A stretch of DNA of 64,000 nt from Microbacter margulisiae (GTDB lineage Bacteria > Bacteroidota > Bacteroidia > Bacteroidales > Paludibacteraceae): the NCBI RefSeq assembly GCF_014192515.1, contig NZ_JACHYB010000002.1:930001-994000 (forward strand), given 5' to 3'. Made by a program: the position numbers and the translations under genes. The notes beneath the pieces are model-generated. The model ran no database searches, was not told the origin of the DNA, and was given only the letters and a program-made list of their open reading frames with translations. Positions 45,820 to 54,464 of the stretch are shown piece by piece. The first letter of the stretch is position 1; each line of letters starts with the position of its first letter.

Positions 45820-46395
45820 ATGAATGAAGAGCACTACTTGCTAGCAGAGCTTGGACAGGGAAACAAAGAAGCGTTTTCCCTATTGTTCAGGAAATACTAT
45901 AAAGACATGGTTCTGTTTGGCGGCAATTACTTGTATGATAAAACCCGTTGCGAGGATATTGTCCAAACCATCTTCGCGCAATTGTGGGAAAACCGGGAAA
46001 CATTAGTAATAGAGACTTCGTTAAAATCCTTCTTACTCCGGTCAGTCAGGAATGGCTGCATTGATGAATTACGCCACAGGCAAAGCATCAGGGAACATGA
46101 ATCATATACGGAAGCTTTTGGGCCGCTTGGCGATCTGGATACAGAGAACTACATCTTATACTCCGATTTACAGGCACATCTGGATGAAGCTCTGGATAAA
46201 TTACCCGAAGCCTACAAGCAAGCATTTGTAATGAATCGTTTTGACGGTTTAAAATATAAGGAAATAGCACTAAAACTGGAGATTTCGGAACGAACAGTGG
46301 AAGTTCGTATCGGCAAAGCCATTGGATTGCTGAGACATCACCTGAAAGATTTTCTCATCCTAATCCTTGTCATTCTTTCTCTTAATAAATTATAA
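45820..46395 (+). CDS. ECF sigma factor of the polysaccharide locus
   Basis: 191 residues. Region 2 (LFRKYYKDMVLFGGNYLYDK...DIVQTIFAQLWENRE) and region 4 (GLKYKEIALKLEISERTVEVRIGKA) are complete. Bacteroidota sigma factors of this kind are released from FecR-type anti-sigma factors when the partner SusC-like transporter, through its N-terminal signalling domain, senses substrate. The FecR gene follows 54 bases later and the matching transporter after that, so the circuit is complete here. Confidence 0.95.
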   Translation: MNEEHYLLAELGQGNKEAFSLLFRKYYKDMVLFGGNYLYDKTRCEDIVQTIFAQLWENRETLVIETSLKSFLLRSVRNGCIDELRHRQSIREHESYTEAFGPLGDLDTENYILYSDLQAHLDEALDKLPEAYKQAFVMNRFDGLKYKEIALKLEISERTVEVRIGKAIGLLRHHLKDFLILILVILSLNKL

Positions 46396-46449
46396 TCGAT
46401 TGTGGACAATCAGCAGAATTACGTCACTTATAAGTAAGGCAAAAAAGAG

Positions 46450-47490
46450 ATGCAAAAAGAGGAATACATAATAGACGAACTGATAGCCAAATGGCTTTCG
46501 AAAGAAATTGGAGCCGAAGAAAAACAATTTTTGCTTCAATGGATACAGGAAAGCGCTGAAAACAAAGCATATTTCGACCAGATGAAAAATATTTGGCAAA
46601 TCAGTCATCCTGCATTTCATCCTGCGAGTATCGATACGGAACAAGCCATGTCAAACGTGATGAATCGCATTGAAACCCGCAAATGGACAAAAATGCCAGT
46701 TATTGTCTGGTGGCAAAGGATTGCAGCCATTCTGCTTTTGCCTATATTGCTAATAGCTGGCTATGTGCTGACTACGCACCCGTTGCCATACAATAATCAA
46801 CCAACAGCTATGGTTTATCAGGAAATTAGTTCTCCTTTCGGAGTGACTTCGAAAATAAATCTCCCAGATGGCTCTGTCGTATGGCTAAATTCAGGAAGTA
46901 AATTGAAATTCCCTATTGCTTTTGTAGGTAAAGAACGAAATGTTTACCTTTCCGGAGAAGCTTATTTTCAGGTACATTCCGACAAACAGCATCCTTTCAT
47001 TGTAGAGACCAAACATTTAAATGTGACAGCTACTGGGACACAATTCGATGTTGAGTCCTACTCTTCTGACACGATTATATCGGTAACTCTTATAAAAGGC
47101 GTTGTCAATGTAAATATGGGTAAGAATCAAAAAATTATACTACATCCCAGCCAGCATTTGGTATTCAATGCAATATCGAATCAGTACAATAAAATGACAA
47201 CAGATATTCAGGAATGGGAATTATGGAAAGACGGTATATTGGCATTCAGAGAAGAACCATTGGGGGAAGTATTTAAGAGAATCGGCAGAGCATTTAATGT
47301 AGATATTATAATTACAGATGCAAGTGTCGCCCGTCAGCCATACAGAGCTACTTTTAAGAATGAATCTCTCGATGAAATCTTACAGCTTTTACAACAGACA
47401 GCGCCCATCCAATATAAAGTAATAGGAAGAAATAATCTTGGCAATAACTACTATAGCAAAGAAAAAATAGAGGTACTTAAAGCTAACTAA
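46450..47490 (+). CDS. FecR-family anti-sigma factor
   Basis: 346 residues. A cytoplasmic N-terminal part (about 1-85) precedes one membrane segment (IAAILLLPILLIAGYVL, about 90-107). The periplasmic FecR domain (SPFGVTSKINLPDGSVVWLN...GEAYFQV...) and a C-terminal DUF4974 domain (FREEPLGEVFKRIGRAFNVDI) follow. It binds the sigma factor from the inside and the transporter signal domain from the outside. Followed by a terminator-like hairpin, so the SusC gene probably has its own promoter. Confidence 0.95.
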   Translation: MQKEEYIIDELIAKWLSKEIGAEEKQFLLQWIQESAENKAYFDQMKNIWQISHPAFHPASIDTEQAMSNVMNRIETRKWTKMPVIVWWQRIAAILLLPILLIAGYVLTTHPLPYNNQPTAMVYQEISSPFGVTSKINLPDGSVVWLNSGSKLKFPIAFVGKERNVYLSGEAYFQVHSDKQHPFIVETKHLNVTATGTQFDVESYSSDTIISVTLIKGVVNVNMGKNQKIILHPSQHLVFNAISNQYNKMTTDIQEWELWKDGILAFREEPLGEVFKRIGRAFNVDIIITDASVARQPYRATFKNESLDEILQLLQQTAPIQYKVIGRNNLGNNYYSKEKIEVLKAN

Positions 47491-47508
47491 TTGTGCTTTT
47501 TGTAGACG

Positions 47509-47560
47509 AATCCCACATTGAAAATGTAAAATAAGCATTTTTCATGTGGGATTCTTTTTT
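47509..47560 (+). terminator. Terminator between FecR and SusC genes
   Basis: Long stem with ends AATCCCACAT and ATGTGGGATT, extended imperfectly inward, followed by a CTTTTTT run. The sigma/FecR pair is thus a separate unit from the SusCD operon. Confidence 0.75.
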
Positions 47561-47630
47561 GGATACGTCTTATTTATAGTAAGCAAAACTTAGAGTTGCT
47601 TCTGATTATTAATCTAAAACATAAATTATC

Positions 47631-47801
47631 ATGAAAATCCACACACGGGCATCTCCTCTATCTGTTCTATCATTACTAAGATTAAGGTTCCCATTACATT
47701 CTCTAGCCTATTTTTTACGACGAACTATCTTTTTTGAAGCCTTTGCATCACAAGAGGTTCTTTTTAACCAACAAGTCATTCATCAACCAGTGAGTTGTTA
47801 A
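47631..47801 (+). CDS. Possible small ORF upstream of SusC
   Basis: A 56-codon frame starting ATG 47631 (MKIHTRASPLSV...) and ending 16 bases before the SusC start. It is rich in Leu, Arg and Phe without a typical signal peptide. It lies in the region between the terminator and SusC where the sigma-dependent promoter should be, so it may be part of an untranslated leader or a coincidental frame. Confidence 0.25.
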   Translation: MKIHTRASPLSVLSLLRLRFPLHSLAYFLRRTIFFEAFASQEVLFNQQVIHQPVSC

Positions 47802-47816
47802 AAATATTCATTAACT

Positions 47817-50800
47817 ATGAAACACAAAAACTATTACAAAAACATTACTTTCTGCCGGATATTTTTTATCCGATCGGGTATAATGATTGCACTATGTTTA
47901 TTGTTGCAAGCGATAGGTATTAAAACATACGCTCAAACCGCTACAGTAACATTAATTTTTAAAAATTCCACAATAGAGCAAGTCATTAATGCCATTGAAT
48001 CTCAAACTCCGTACCATTTTCTTTTCAATCAGGAAGATATCAATGTAAGCCACAAAGTGAGCATAAATGTCAAAAAACAGAATATCAATGATGTTCTTGT
48101 TCAGCTTTTTAAGGGAACAGATATTGACTTTCAAATTGAAGGAAAACAAATTGTACTCATTCTTAAGTCAAAAAAAACTGTTTCAAGAACAGAAGGTATT
48201 CATGAAATTACAGGAAAAGTAATTGATGCTAAAGGTCAACCTTTGCCAGGAGTAACTGTGATAATTCAGGGTACTACCAAAGGAACGATTACCGATGCTA
48301 ATGGGTATTATTCTTTGGGAAATGTTTCTTCCGAACAAACACTAGAATTTTCGTTTGTAGGCATGCAGAAAAGCATGGCTTTAGTAGGGAATCGGAGTGT
48401 GATTAATGTAACAATGTCTGAAGCTACTACTGGATTGAATGAAGTAGTGGTTGTTGGTTATGGCACTCAAATAAAAAAGGTCATGACTGGAGCAACAGTA
48501 CAGGTGAAAGGAGATGACCTACAAAAATTGAATACAGTTTCGGCAATGGATGCACTCCAGGGAACTACGCCAGGAGTTTCTATTACTAAAACTGATGCAC
48601 AACCTGGTGACGGAACAAAAGTATACATACGCGGTATTGGCACAATTAATAACGCTACACCACTTTATGTAGTAGATGGTGTAGTGGTTAGTAATATTGA
48701 TTATTTGTCTCCATCAGATATTCAGAGCATAGACGTATTAAAAGATGCTACTGCAGCAATTTATGGATCACGGGCAGCAAACGGAGTTATTTTAGTTACA
48801 ACCAAACAAGGGAGAGGAAAACAAAAGCCTTCCATTAGCTATGATGGTTATTATGGAGTACAGAATCTTTACAAAAAAGAGCAAGTACTCAATGCCCAAC
48901 AATATTTAACTATTATTCAAGAAGCACGAGTTAATTCAGGATTGCTACCTTTTACAAACGATTATATCATACAAAACGTGCCTGATGGACAAAGTTTTTT
49001 AGATGGAACCAATAAAGGGACAAATTGGCTAGATGCAATTACTAATAATAATGCACCTATTCAAAGTCATGCTCTTAACATTACAGGAGGGAATGACATG
49101 TCCATCTATTCTATAGGGCTTTCATATGTATCGCAAGATGGTATTTTAGGGAAACCAGTTGCTTCTCACTATGATCGATATAACTTTCGAATTAATAGTG
49201 ATCATAAGTTAATTACAAATAAAGAGAGAGCTATACTAAAAATAGGAGAGACTCTCAATTATGATTATAGTGAAAAAAGTGGAATTGCAATTAGTGATGG
49301 TTTTTATAATGACATCTCAGATTGTATTAATGCTTGTCCTTTTATGCCCGTATACGATGAATCAGGGAATTATTCTTCTGTTCTTCTTGGCTGGGATTCC
49401 AGTGGAAGTAACCCTATTGGACTAATGGTTGCTCGTGGCCATAATCTGCAAAAAACGCATAATTTGATAGGCAATATCTATTTTGAAGTTCAACCAATAA
49501 AAAATTTAATTTGGCGTAGTGTGTTTAGTTACAATGTATATGCTGGAAGCTATCGTTCATACGCTCCTGCATACGATTTTGGACCAAGATCTATAAGTCC
49601 ATACGATATTACTAGCCAAAGTATGTCAGTAGGGCTTGGCTGGACATGGGACAATACCGTTTCATATAAATATTCTGTTGCTAAAAATAACTTTTCCATT
49701 TTAGCAGGAACGTCTGCTGAGCGTGATGGCTTAGGAGAATCTATAAGTGGTTCAAATGGCGGTAGCATATTTAATTCTTTTCAATATGCTTATTTGATCA
49801 ATAATCCTACTATTTATAATAATGGAGAAACTACATTAACTGGTTCACCCTGGGGAAAGAGTGGCATCCTTTCTTACTTTGGACGTTTGAATTACGATTA
49901 CAATAATACTTATCTTTTACAAGGAATTATACGTGCCGATGGATCATCCAATTTTGATATTGGACATCGATGGGGCACATTTCCTGCTTTTTCTGCCGGA
50001 TGGGTTATGACAAATGAGCCATTTATGAAAAATATTAATTGGCTAGATTTTTTGAAAATTCGTGGAAGTTGGGGAAAGAATGGAAATCAAGCGATTTCTC
50101 CTTTTCAATACCTGACAACTATTTCTTCTGGTGCTAAATATTTCTATGGAACGGACAAAGTTACACCCTCTATTGGAGCTTACCCCTCCATCGTTCCAAA
50201 CCCAAATGTAACGTGGGAAACATCCAATCAAACTGATTTTGGCTTTGATGCTAACTTGCTATCTAATCGATTAACATTAACATTTGATTGGTATAATAAA
50301 ATTACTAAGAACTGGTTGGTACAAGCACCTTTAGAAGAAGTCTACGGCACGAATGCTCCTTATATTAATGGCGGTGATATCGACAACCGTGGATACGAAA
50401 TTGCTTTAGGATGGAGAAGCGAAATTGGAAAATTGAAATACAACATCAACGCAAATATCGCTTTTAATCATAACCGTGTTATTCGAATTGCAAATAGCGA
50501 AGGCATCATCGAAGGACAGTATGATTTTTACGGGAATAACGACACATGGTACAGAGCACAAGTAGGTTATCCTATTGGCTATTTTTATGGGTACAAAACA
50601 GATGGCATCTTTCAAACGGAAGCTGATGTACAAGCATATATAAATTCCAAAACAGGGAAAGAAATTATGCCCAATGCCGTTCCAGGCGATGTTAAATTTG
50701 TCGATTTGAACGGAAATGGAGTCATAGACAGCAATGACCGGACAGAAATTGGAGATCCACACCCGCATTATACCTATGGAGTTACTGCGAATCTGGAATA

Positions 50801-51254
50801 CAAAGGATTTGACTTTTCTGTAGTAGGAGTAGGAGTAAGCGGAAATCAAATTGTTGATGCAATGGATTACTCAAGTATAATGGATTTATATAGCAACTAT
50901 ACGGCTGCTGTTTTAAATCGTTGGCATGGGCCTGGCACATCTAATTATTATCCGCGTGTAGTATCAGGGGCTAGCATCAACACCCAATACTTCTCCGATT
51001 TGTACATGAAGAGCGGTGCTTATTTTCGCATTTCAAATATCACATTAGGCTATGATTTCAAACAATTATTGCCCATGATTCCTTTGCAACAAATTCGCTT
51101 TTATGTAACCATTCAAAATTTACACACTTTTACCAAATACCCTGGAATGGATCCAGAAGTAGGATATGCTCCTGATGGATGGTCACAAGGTATAGACATT
51201 GGTAATTATCCTTCGCCAAGAACGATAATGATTGGCGCAAGTCTTAAATTTTAA
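47817..51254 (+). CDS. SusC-like TonB-dependent outer-membrane transporter
   Basis: 1145 residues. After a signal region (IRSGIMIALCLLLQAIG), an STN signalling domain (about 45-120) is followed by a carboxypeptidase-like Ig domain (ITGKVIDAKGQPLPGVTV), the SusC signature NEVVVVGYGTQ, the plug domain and the 22-strand barrel ending in a MIGASLKF-type terminal Phe. The STN domain matches the sigma/FecR pair upstream. It imports oligosaccharides with the SusD partner, powered by TonB. DNA here is AT-richer than in the first 30 kb. Confidence 0.96.
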   Translation: MKHKNYYKNITFCRIFFIRSGIMIALCLLLQAIGIKTYAQTATVTLIFKNSTIEQVINAIESQTPYHFLFNQEDINVSHKVSINVKKQNINDVLVQLFKGTDIDFQIEGKQIVLILKSKKTVSRTEGIHEITGKVIDAKGQPLPGVTVIIQGTTKGTITDANGYYSLGNVSSEQTLEFSFVGMQKSMALVGNRSVINVTMSEATTGLNEVVVVGYGTQIKKVMTGATVQVKGDDLQKLNTVSAMDALQGTTPGVSITKTDAQPGDGTKVYIRGIGTINNATPLYVVDGVVVSNIDYLSPSDIQSIDVLKDATAAIYGSRAANGVILVTTKQGRGKQKPSISYDGYYGVQNLYKKEQVLNAQQYLTIIQEARVNSGLLPFTNDYIIQNVPDGQSFLDGTNKGTNWLDAITNNNAPIQSHALNITGGNDMSIYSIGLSYVSQDGILGKPVASHYDRYNFRINSDHKLITNKERAILKIGETLNYDYSEKSGIAISDGFYNDISDCINACPFMPVYDESGNYSSVLLGWDSSGSNPIGLMVARGHNLQKTHNLIGNIYFEVQPIKNLIWRSVFSYNVYAGSYRSYAPAYDFGPRSISPYDITSQSMSVGLGWTWDNTVSYKYSVAKNNFSILAGTSAERDGLGESISGSNGGSIFNSFQYAYLINNPTIYNNGETTLTGSPWGKSGILSYFGRLNYDYNNTYLLQGIIRADGSSNFDIGHRWGTFPAFSAGWVMTNEPFMKNINWLDFLKIRGSWGKNGNQAISPFQYLTTISSGAKYFYGTDKVTPSIGAYPSIVPNPNVTWETSNQTDFGFDANLLSNRLTLTFDWYNKITKNWLVQAPLEEVYGTNAPYINGGDIDNRGYEIALGWRSEIGKLKYNINANIAFNHNRVIRIANSEGIIEGQYDFYGNNDTWYRAQVGYPIGYFYGYKTDGIFQTEADVQAYINSKTGKEIMPNAVPGDVKFVDLNGNGVIDSNDRTEIGDPHPHYTYGVTANLEYKGFDFSVVGVGVSGNQIVDAMDYSSIMDLYSNYTAAVLNRWHGPGTSNYYPRVVSGASINTQYFSDLYMKSGAYFRISNITLGYDFKQLLPMIPLQQIRFYVTIQNLHTFTKYPGMDPEVGYAPDGWSQGIDIGNYPSPRTIMIGASLKF

Positions 51255-51266
51255 AAACTTACAGCT

Positions 51267-53012
51267 ATGAGAAAAATAGAAATTTATATCATTACAATTT
51301 TGGTATTAGTACTTTCGGGATGTTCTCAAAGTTTTTTGAATACGCAAGATTTGACACAAAAAACAGATGCTACTTTTTATCTAACACCAGATGATGCCGC
51401 ACAGGCATTGACTGGAATATACTCTTCTTTGCCAAATGCAATGTCACCTAATTTAGGAATAGATATTTTTATAGCCTCCGAGCAAATGTCAGATGAATGT
51501 TATGGAGGAGGTGGTCAAATTGACCATGAAGGGGCAATCGACCAATTCCAGGAAACCGATATTAATGAAGGTGACAATGCTTGGAAGTATTATTATCAAG
51601 GAATTTTTCGCGCTAACACTTTGATCAAGAAATTTTCTCAAATTACAGGTTGGAGCAGTGATGATGTAAAAAACCAAACACTCGGAGAGGCTTATTTTTT
51701 GAGAGCTTATTATTATTTTGACTTAATGAAAATGTTTGGTGGCCCGGTTAATGGGAAAATGACGGGTGTACCTTTAATTACAGATCCATCAGCACCAACA
51801 TCAAAAAGAGCAGATGTGGATTCTGTGTATGCACAAATTGCTTCTGACCTTAAAGAGGCCATCACGATAATGCCTGCCTCTAATTTTACTTCATTAGTAG
51901 GTAGTGGAAGCGGGACAAATGGTCATGCTACAAAGTGGGCAGCAGAAGCTTTGATGGCACGTGTATTTTTATTTTACAATGGGGAAGCTTATGGAAGAGA
52001 TTGCAGCCAACTTGGGTCAAATGCAACCATGCCTTTAGTAGGTGGCGGTAAAGTTACCAATACTGAAGTTGTAGGTTGGATTGATGATTGTGTCACCAAT
52101 AGCGGCTATAAATTAGCTAGTGATTTTCGTAATTTATGGCCATACTCTTATTCAAATGAAGATTATGGTTATGCAAAAAACAACCACCTTAAATGGGTAA
52201 CGGAAGATGTTGGAGCTAATACTGAAGCAATCTTTGATATTAATTATTCTAATTTGAATACTAATAATTATTATAATATGAATGATTTGTATCTTGGTTG
52301 GCGTATGCAAACACAAATGCCTTTTGGCTATGGTTGGGGTTTTTGCACTGTAAGCGCGTATGCCACATGGAACTCATGGGATAATGCTGATTTGCGCAAA
52401 GCAGGTTCTATTTGTGATGTTAATAATCCAGACGAAGGAATATCAGGATATACTTGGCATGGAGACTTGATGAATGAAACCGGCTACTGGCAAAAAAAAT
52501 ATCTGCCTGTTAATGTTAAGTCACCTGTTGACGGTCATCTTCTCAACTATAGTTGTATACTATATGGAACTCCAGAAAACATTATGACTGACAATACTCA
52601 AAGCATGATGCTTATCCGTTTTGCTGATGTATTATTAATGGGAGCTGAACTGGGAAGTTCCCATGCACAGCAATATTTAGATATGGTAAGAAGCAGGGCA
52701 GGACTACCTTCCATACCTGTTACTTTAGCAAACATTCAACAAGAAAGAAAGCATGAACTTGCTTTTGAAGGCATTCGCTATTGGGATGAAATACGTTGGG
52801 GGACCTTAGAGGCTGATCTTAAAACAGCATCAGGAGAACCTATGTGGAATGCAGGTGTTTCATCTACTTACACTCCAAATCTGACTCGTTTGTCTAAAAC
52901 CAAAGGATTTTTACCAATTCCAACCTCGCAAATTACCCTTTCTAATGGAAAGCTTCAACAAAACGACGGATGGAATGATGCAGATGCAGACCGCATGTAT
53001 ACTACAAATTAA
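51267..53012 (+). CDS. SusD-like surface glycan-binding lipoprotein
   Basis: 581 residues with lipobox VLSGCSQ (Cys at residue 19). Tetratricopeptide-like helices form the SusD fold (YLTPDDAAQALTGIYSSLP, GEAYFLRAYYYFDLMKMFGG, QERKHELAFEGIRYWDEIRWG). It caps the SusC channel at the cell surface and delivers the glycan. It starts 12 bases after SusC. Confidence 0.96.
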   Translation: MRKIEIYIITILVLVLSGCSQSFLNTQDLTQKTDATFYLTPDDAAQALTGIYSSLPNAMSPNLGIDIFIASEQMSDECYGGGGQIDHEGAIDQFQETDINEGDNAWKYYYQGIFRANTLIKKFSQITGWSSDDVKNQTLGEAYFLRAYYYFDLMKMFGGPVNGKMTGVPLITDPSAPTSKRADVDSVYAQIASDLKEAITIMPASNFTSLVGSGSGTNGHATKWAAEALMARVFLFYNGEAYGRDCSQLGSNATMPLVGGGKVTNTEVVGWIDDCVTNSGYKLASDFRNLWPYSYSNEDYGYAKNNHLKWVTEDVGANTEAIFDINYSNLNTNNYYNMNDLYLGWRMQTQMPFGYGWGFCTVSAYATWNSWDNADLRKAGSICDVNNPDEGISGYTWHGDLMNETGYWQKKYLPVNVKSPVDGHLLNYSCILYGTPENIMTDNTQSMMLIRFADVLLMGAELGSSHAQQYLDMVRSRAGLPSIPVTLANIQQERKHELAFEGIRYWDEIRWGTLEADLKTASGEPMWNAGVSSTYTPNLTRLSKTKGFLPIPTSQITLSNGKLQQNDGWNDADADRMYTTN

Positions 53013-53091
53013 AAAAGAATAAAAGGAAGCTCTTGCTTTCAAAGGGCTTCCCCATAAGTCTATTATTCATAACTTTTATATTGCTACAACT

Positions 53092-53997
53092 ATGAAACAT
53101 ATATGGTATAATAATTTAGTAATTGTTCTACTCCTACTTGCATCATGCACACCCATTGACGAAAAAAAAAGTCTTGGCCCCCTCCTTACGCCTTCAGACA
53201 TCAAACTTGATGTACATGGTATTACTACGGGGAGTAACAAAATTGTCATGATCAATAACACTCCCAATGTAGGAGGAATGTGGTATTACGGAATCAATAC
53301 TTCCATACGGCAAAATGACACTATTTTGTTGCCATTTCTTGGAAATACAACGATTTACTTTTATGCAACCACTTCAGGTGGAATTACGAAAGACAGCGTC
53401 ATAGTTAATGTTACAAAGATTGATTATCCTACAGCTCCGCAATGGGAATATTTAGCGGGGTCAGGCACAGCAGGGAAAACATGGGTTTGGGCAACTGATG
53501 TTCTTCCTCCCAGTGGATTTCCTAATTTTCCATCTGGTCAGTGTTTTGGATGTGGCGGATATCTTGCTAGCGAATTTGTGGCTCCCAATTGGAGTACACA
53601 TGGATTGTTAGATCTTACGAAATGGGGTGTCGCTAATGATCAAATGATATTCGATTTAAATGGAGGAGCCAATTTTACCTTAGTAACAGGAAATACAGGC
53701 GTTGGTGGATTGCCAGCCGGAACCTATCATGGGACATTTAGTTTCGATATGTCAAAGACATTAGTCGGAGACAATCCGCCTACACTTTGGTCAATTGGAC
53801 AATTGACACTTACCGGTGCAACCGTTAGCGAGGGCTTTAATAGAGATAATAATAATGCTCTTATTTATACTTATGACATTTTGGTGCTTAATGATGATGA
53901 AATGATATTAGCATCTCCGGATCCAGGGGCAGCATCAGCATGGGATACAGCATGGATTTGGATATTTAAGCACCAGGGATACTCCTTCGTTCAATAA
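53092..53997 (+). CDS. Surface lipoprotein, probable glycan-binding protein of the locus
   Basis: 301 residues with lipobox LLASC (Cys about 18). An N-terminal Ig/PKD-like part (IKLDVHGITTGSNKIVMINN...) precedes a beta-rich C-terminal domain with many Trp and Gly residues (WVWATDVLPPSGFPNF, YLASEFVAPNWSTHG, WDTAWIWIFKHQGYSFVQ) that could bind sugar. It occupies the position of SusE/SusF-type proteins, 79 bases after SusD. The family is not named with certainty. Confidence 0.75.
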   Translation: MKHIWYNNLVIVLLLLASCTPIDEKKSLGPLLTPSDIKLDVHGITTGSNKIVMINNTPNVGGMWYYGINTSIRQNDTILLPFLGNTTIYFYATTSGGITKDSVIVNVTKIDYPTAPQWEYLAGSGTAGKTWVWATDVLPPSGFPNFPSGQCFGCGGYLASEFVAPNWSTHGLLDLTKWGVANDQMIFDLNGGANFTLVTGNTGVGGLPAGTYHGTFSFDMSKTLVGDNPPTLWSIGQLTLTGATVSEGFNRDNNNALIYTYDILVLNDDEMILASPDPGAASAWDTAWIWIFKHQGYSFVQ

Positions 53998-54464
53998 TGC
54001 AAAAGAGAGGTTTTATTGTTTCCTATAAATTAAGCAAGCCCGTAATACAATAATATTATTCTTCCCTCTTTCGAATTCAACCCTACATACAGGCATACAT
54101 ATATAATTAAATCCAAAAGAGGGAAGTCTTTATCTTTTCATATGAATAGGAGTGTTTATTAAATCAAAGCAATAATACTGTTGCAATAAAACCATATTTT
54201 ACTGTTTTTTTATGTAGCTCTCAGAACAAACAGAGATTTGTTGATTTGATAAATGCAGATTGTTATAGAATTCAATTGTCAGGGTATAAAAATATGTTGT
54301 TTGATAATCATTTATACTTTGGAGATACGCTTTGATGGGTTACAGTGGTGATCTAGTATAGATGCTTATTGCCTAAATTTATTGAAGGGAATGATAGTTC
54401 TAATATTACAGTTAACCAATTATATACAAAGAATAAACACGAACAAATTAACATAATCAAAAAC
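53998..54464. other. Intergenic region with an imperfect hairpin
   Basis: Bases 54062-54070 (TTCCCTCTTT-like) and 54117-54127 (AAGAGGGAAG) can pair over a ~45-base loop and are followed by T-rich TCTTTATCTTTT, a possible terminator for the SusCD operon. The rest is AT-rich without a gene; the GH42 promoter should be here, and only ATACTTTG at 54314-54321 resembles a -7 element. Confidence 0.45.
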
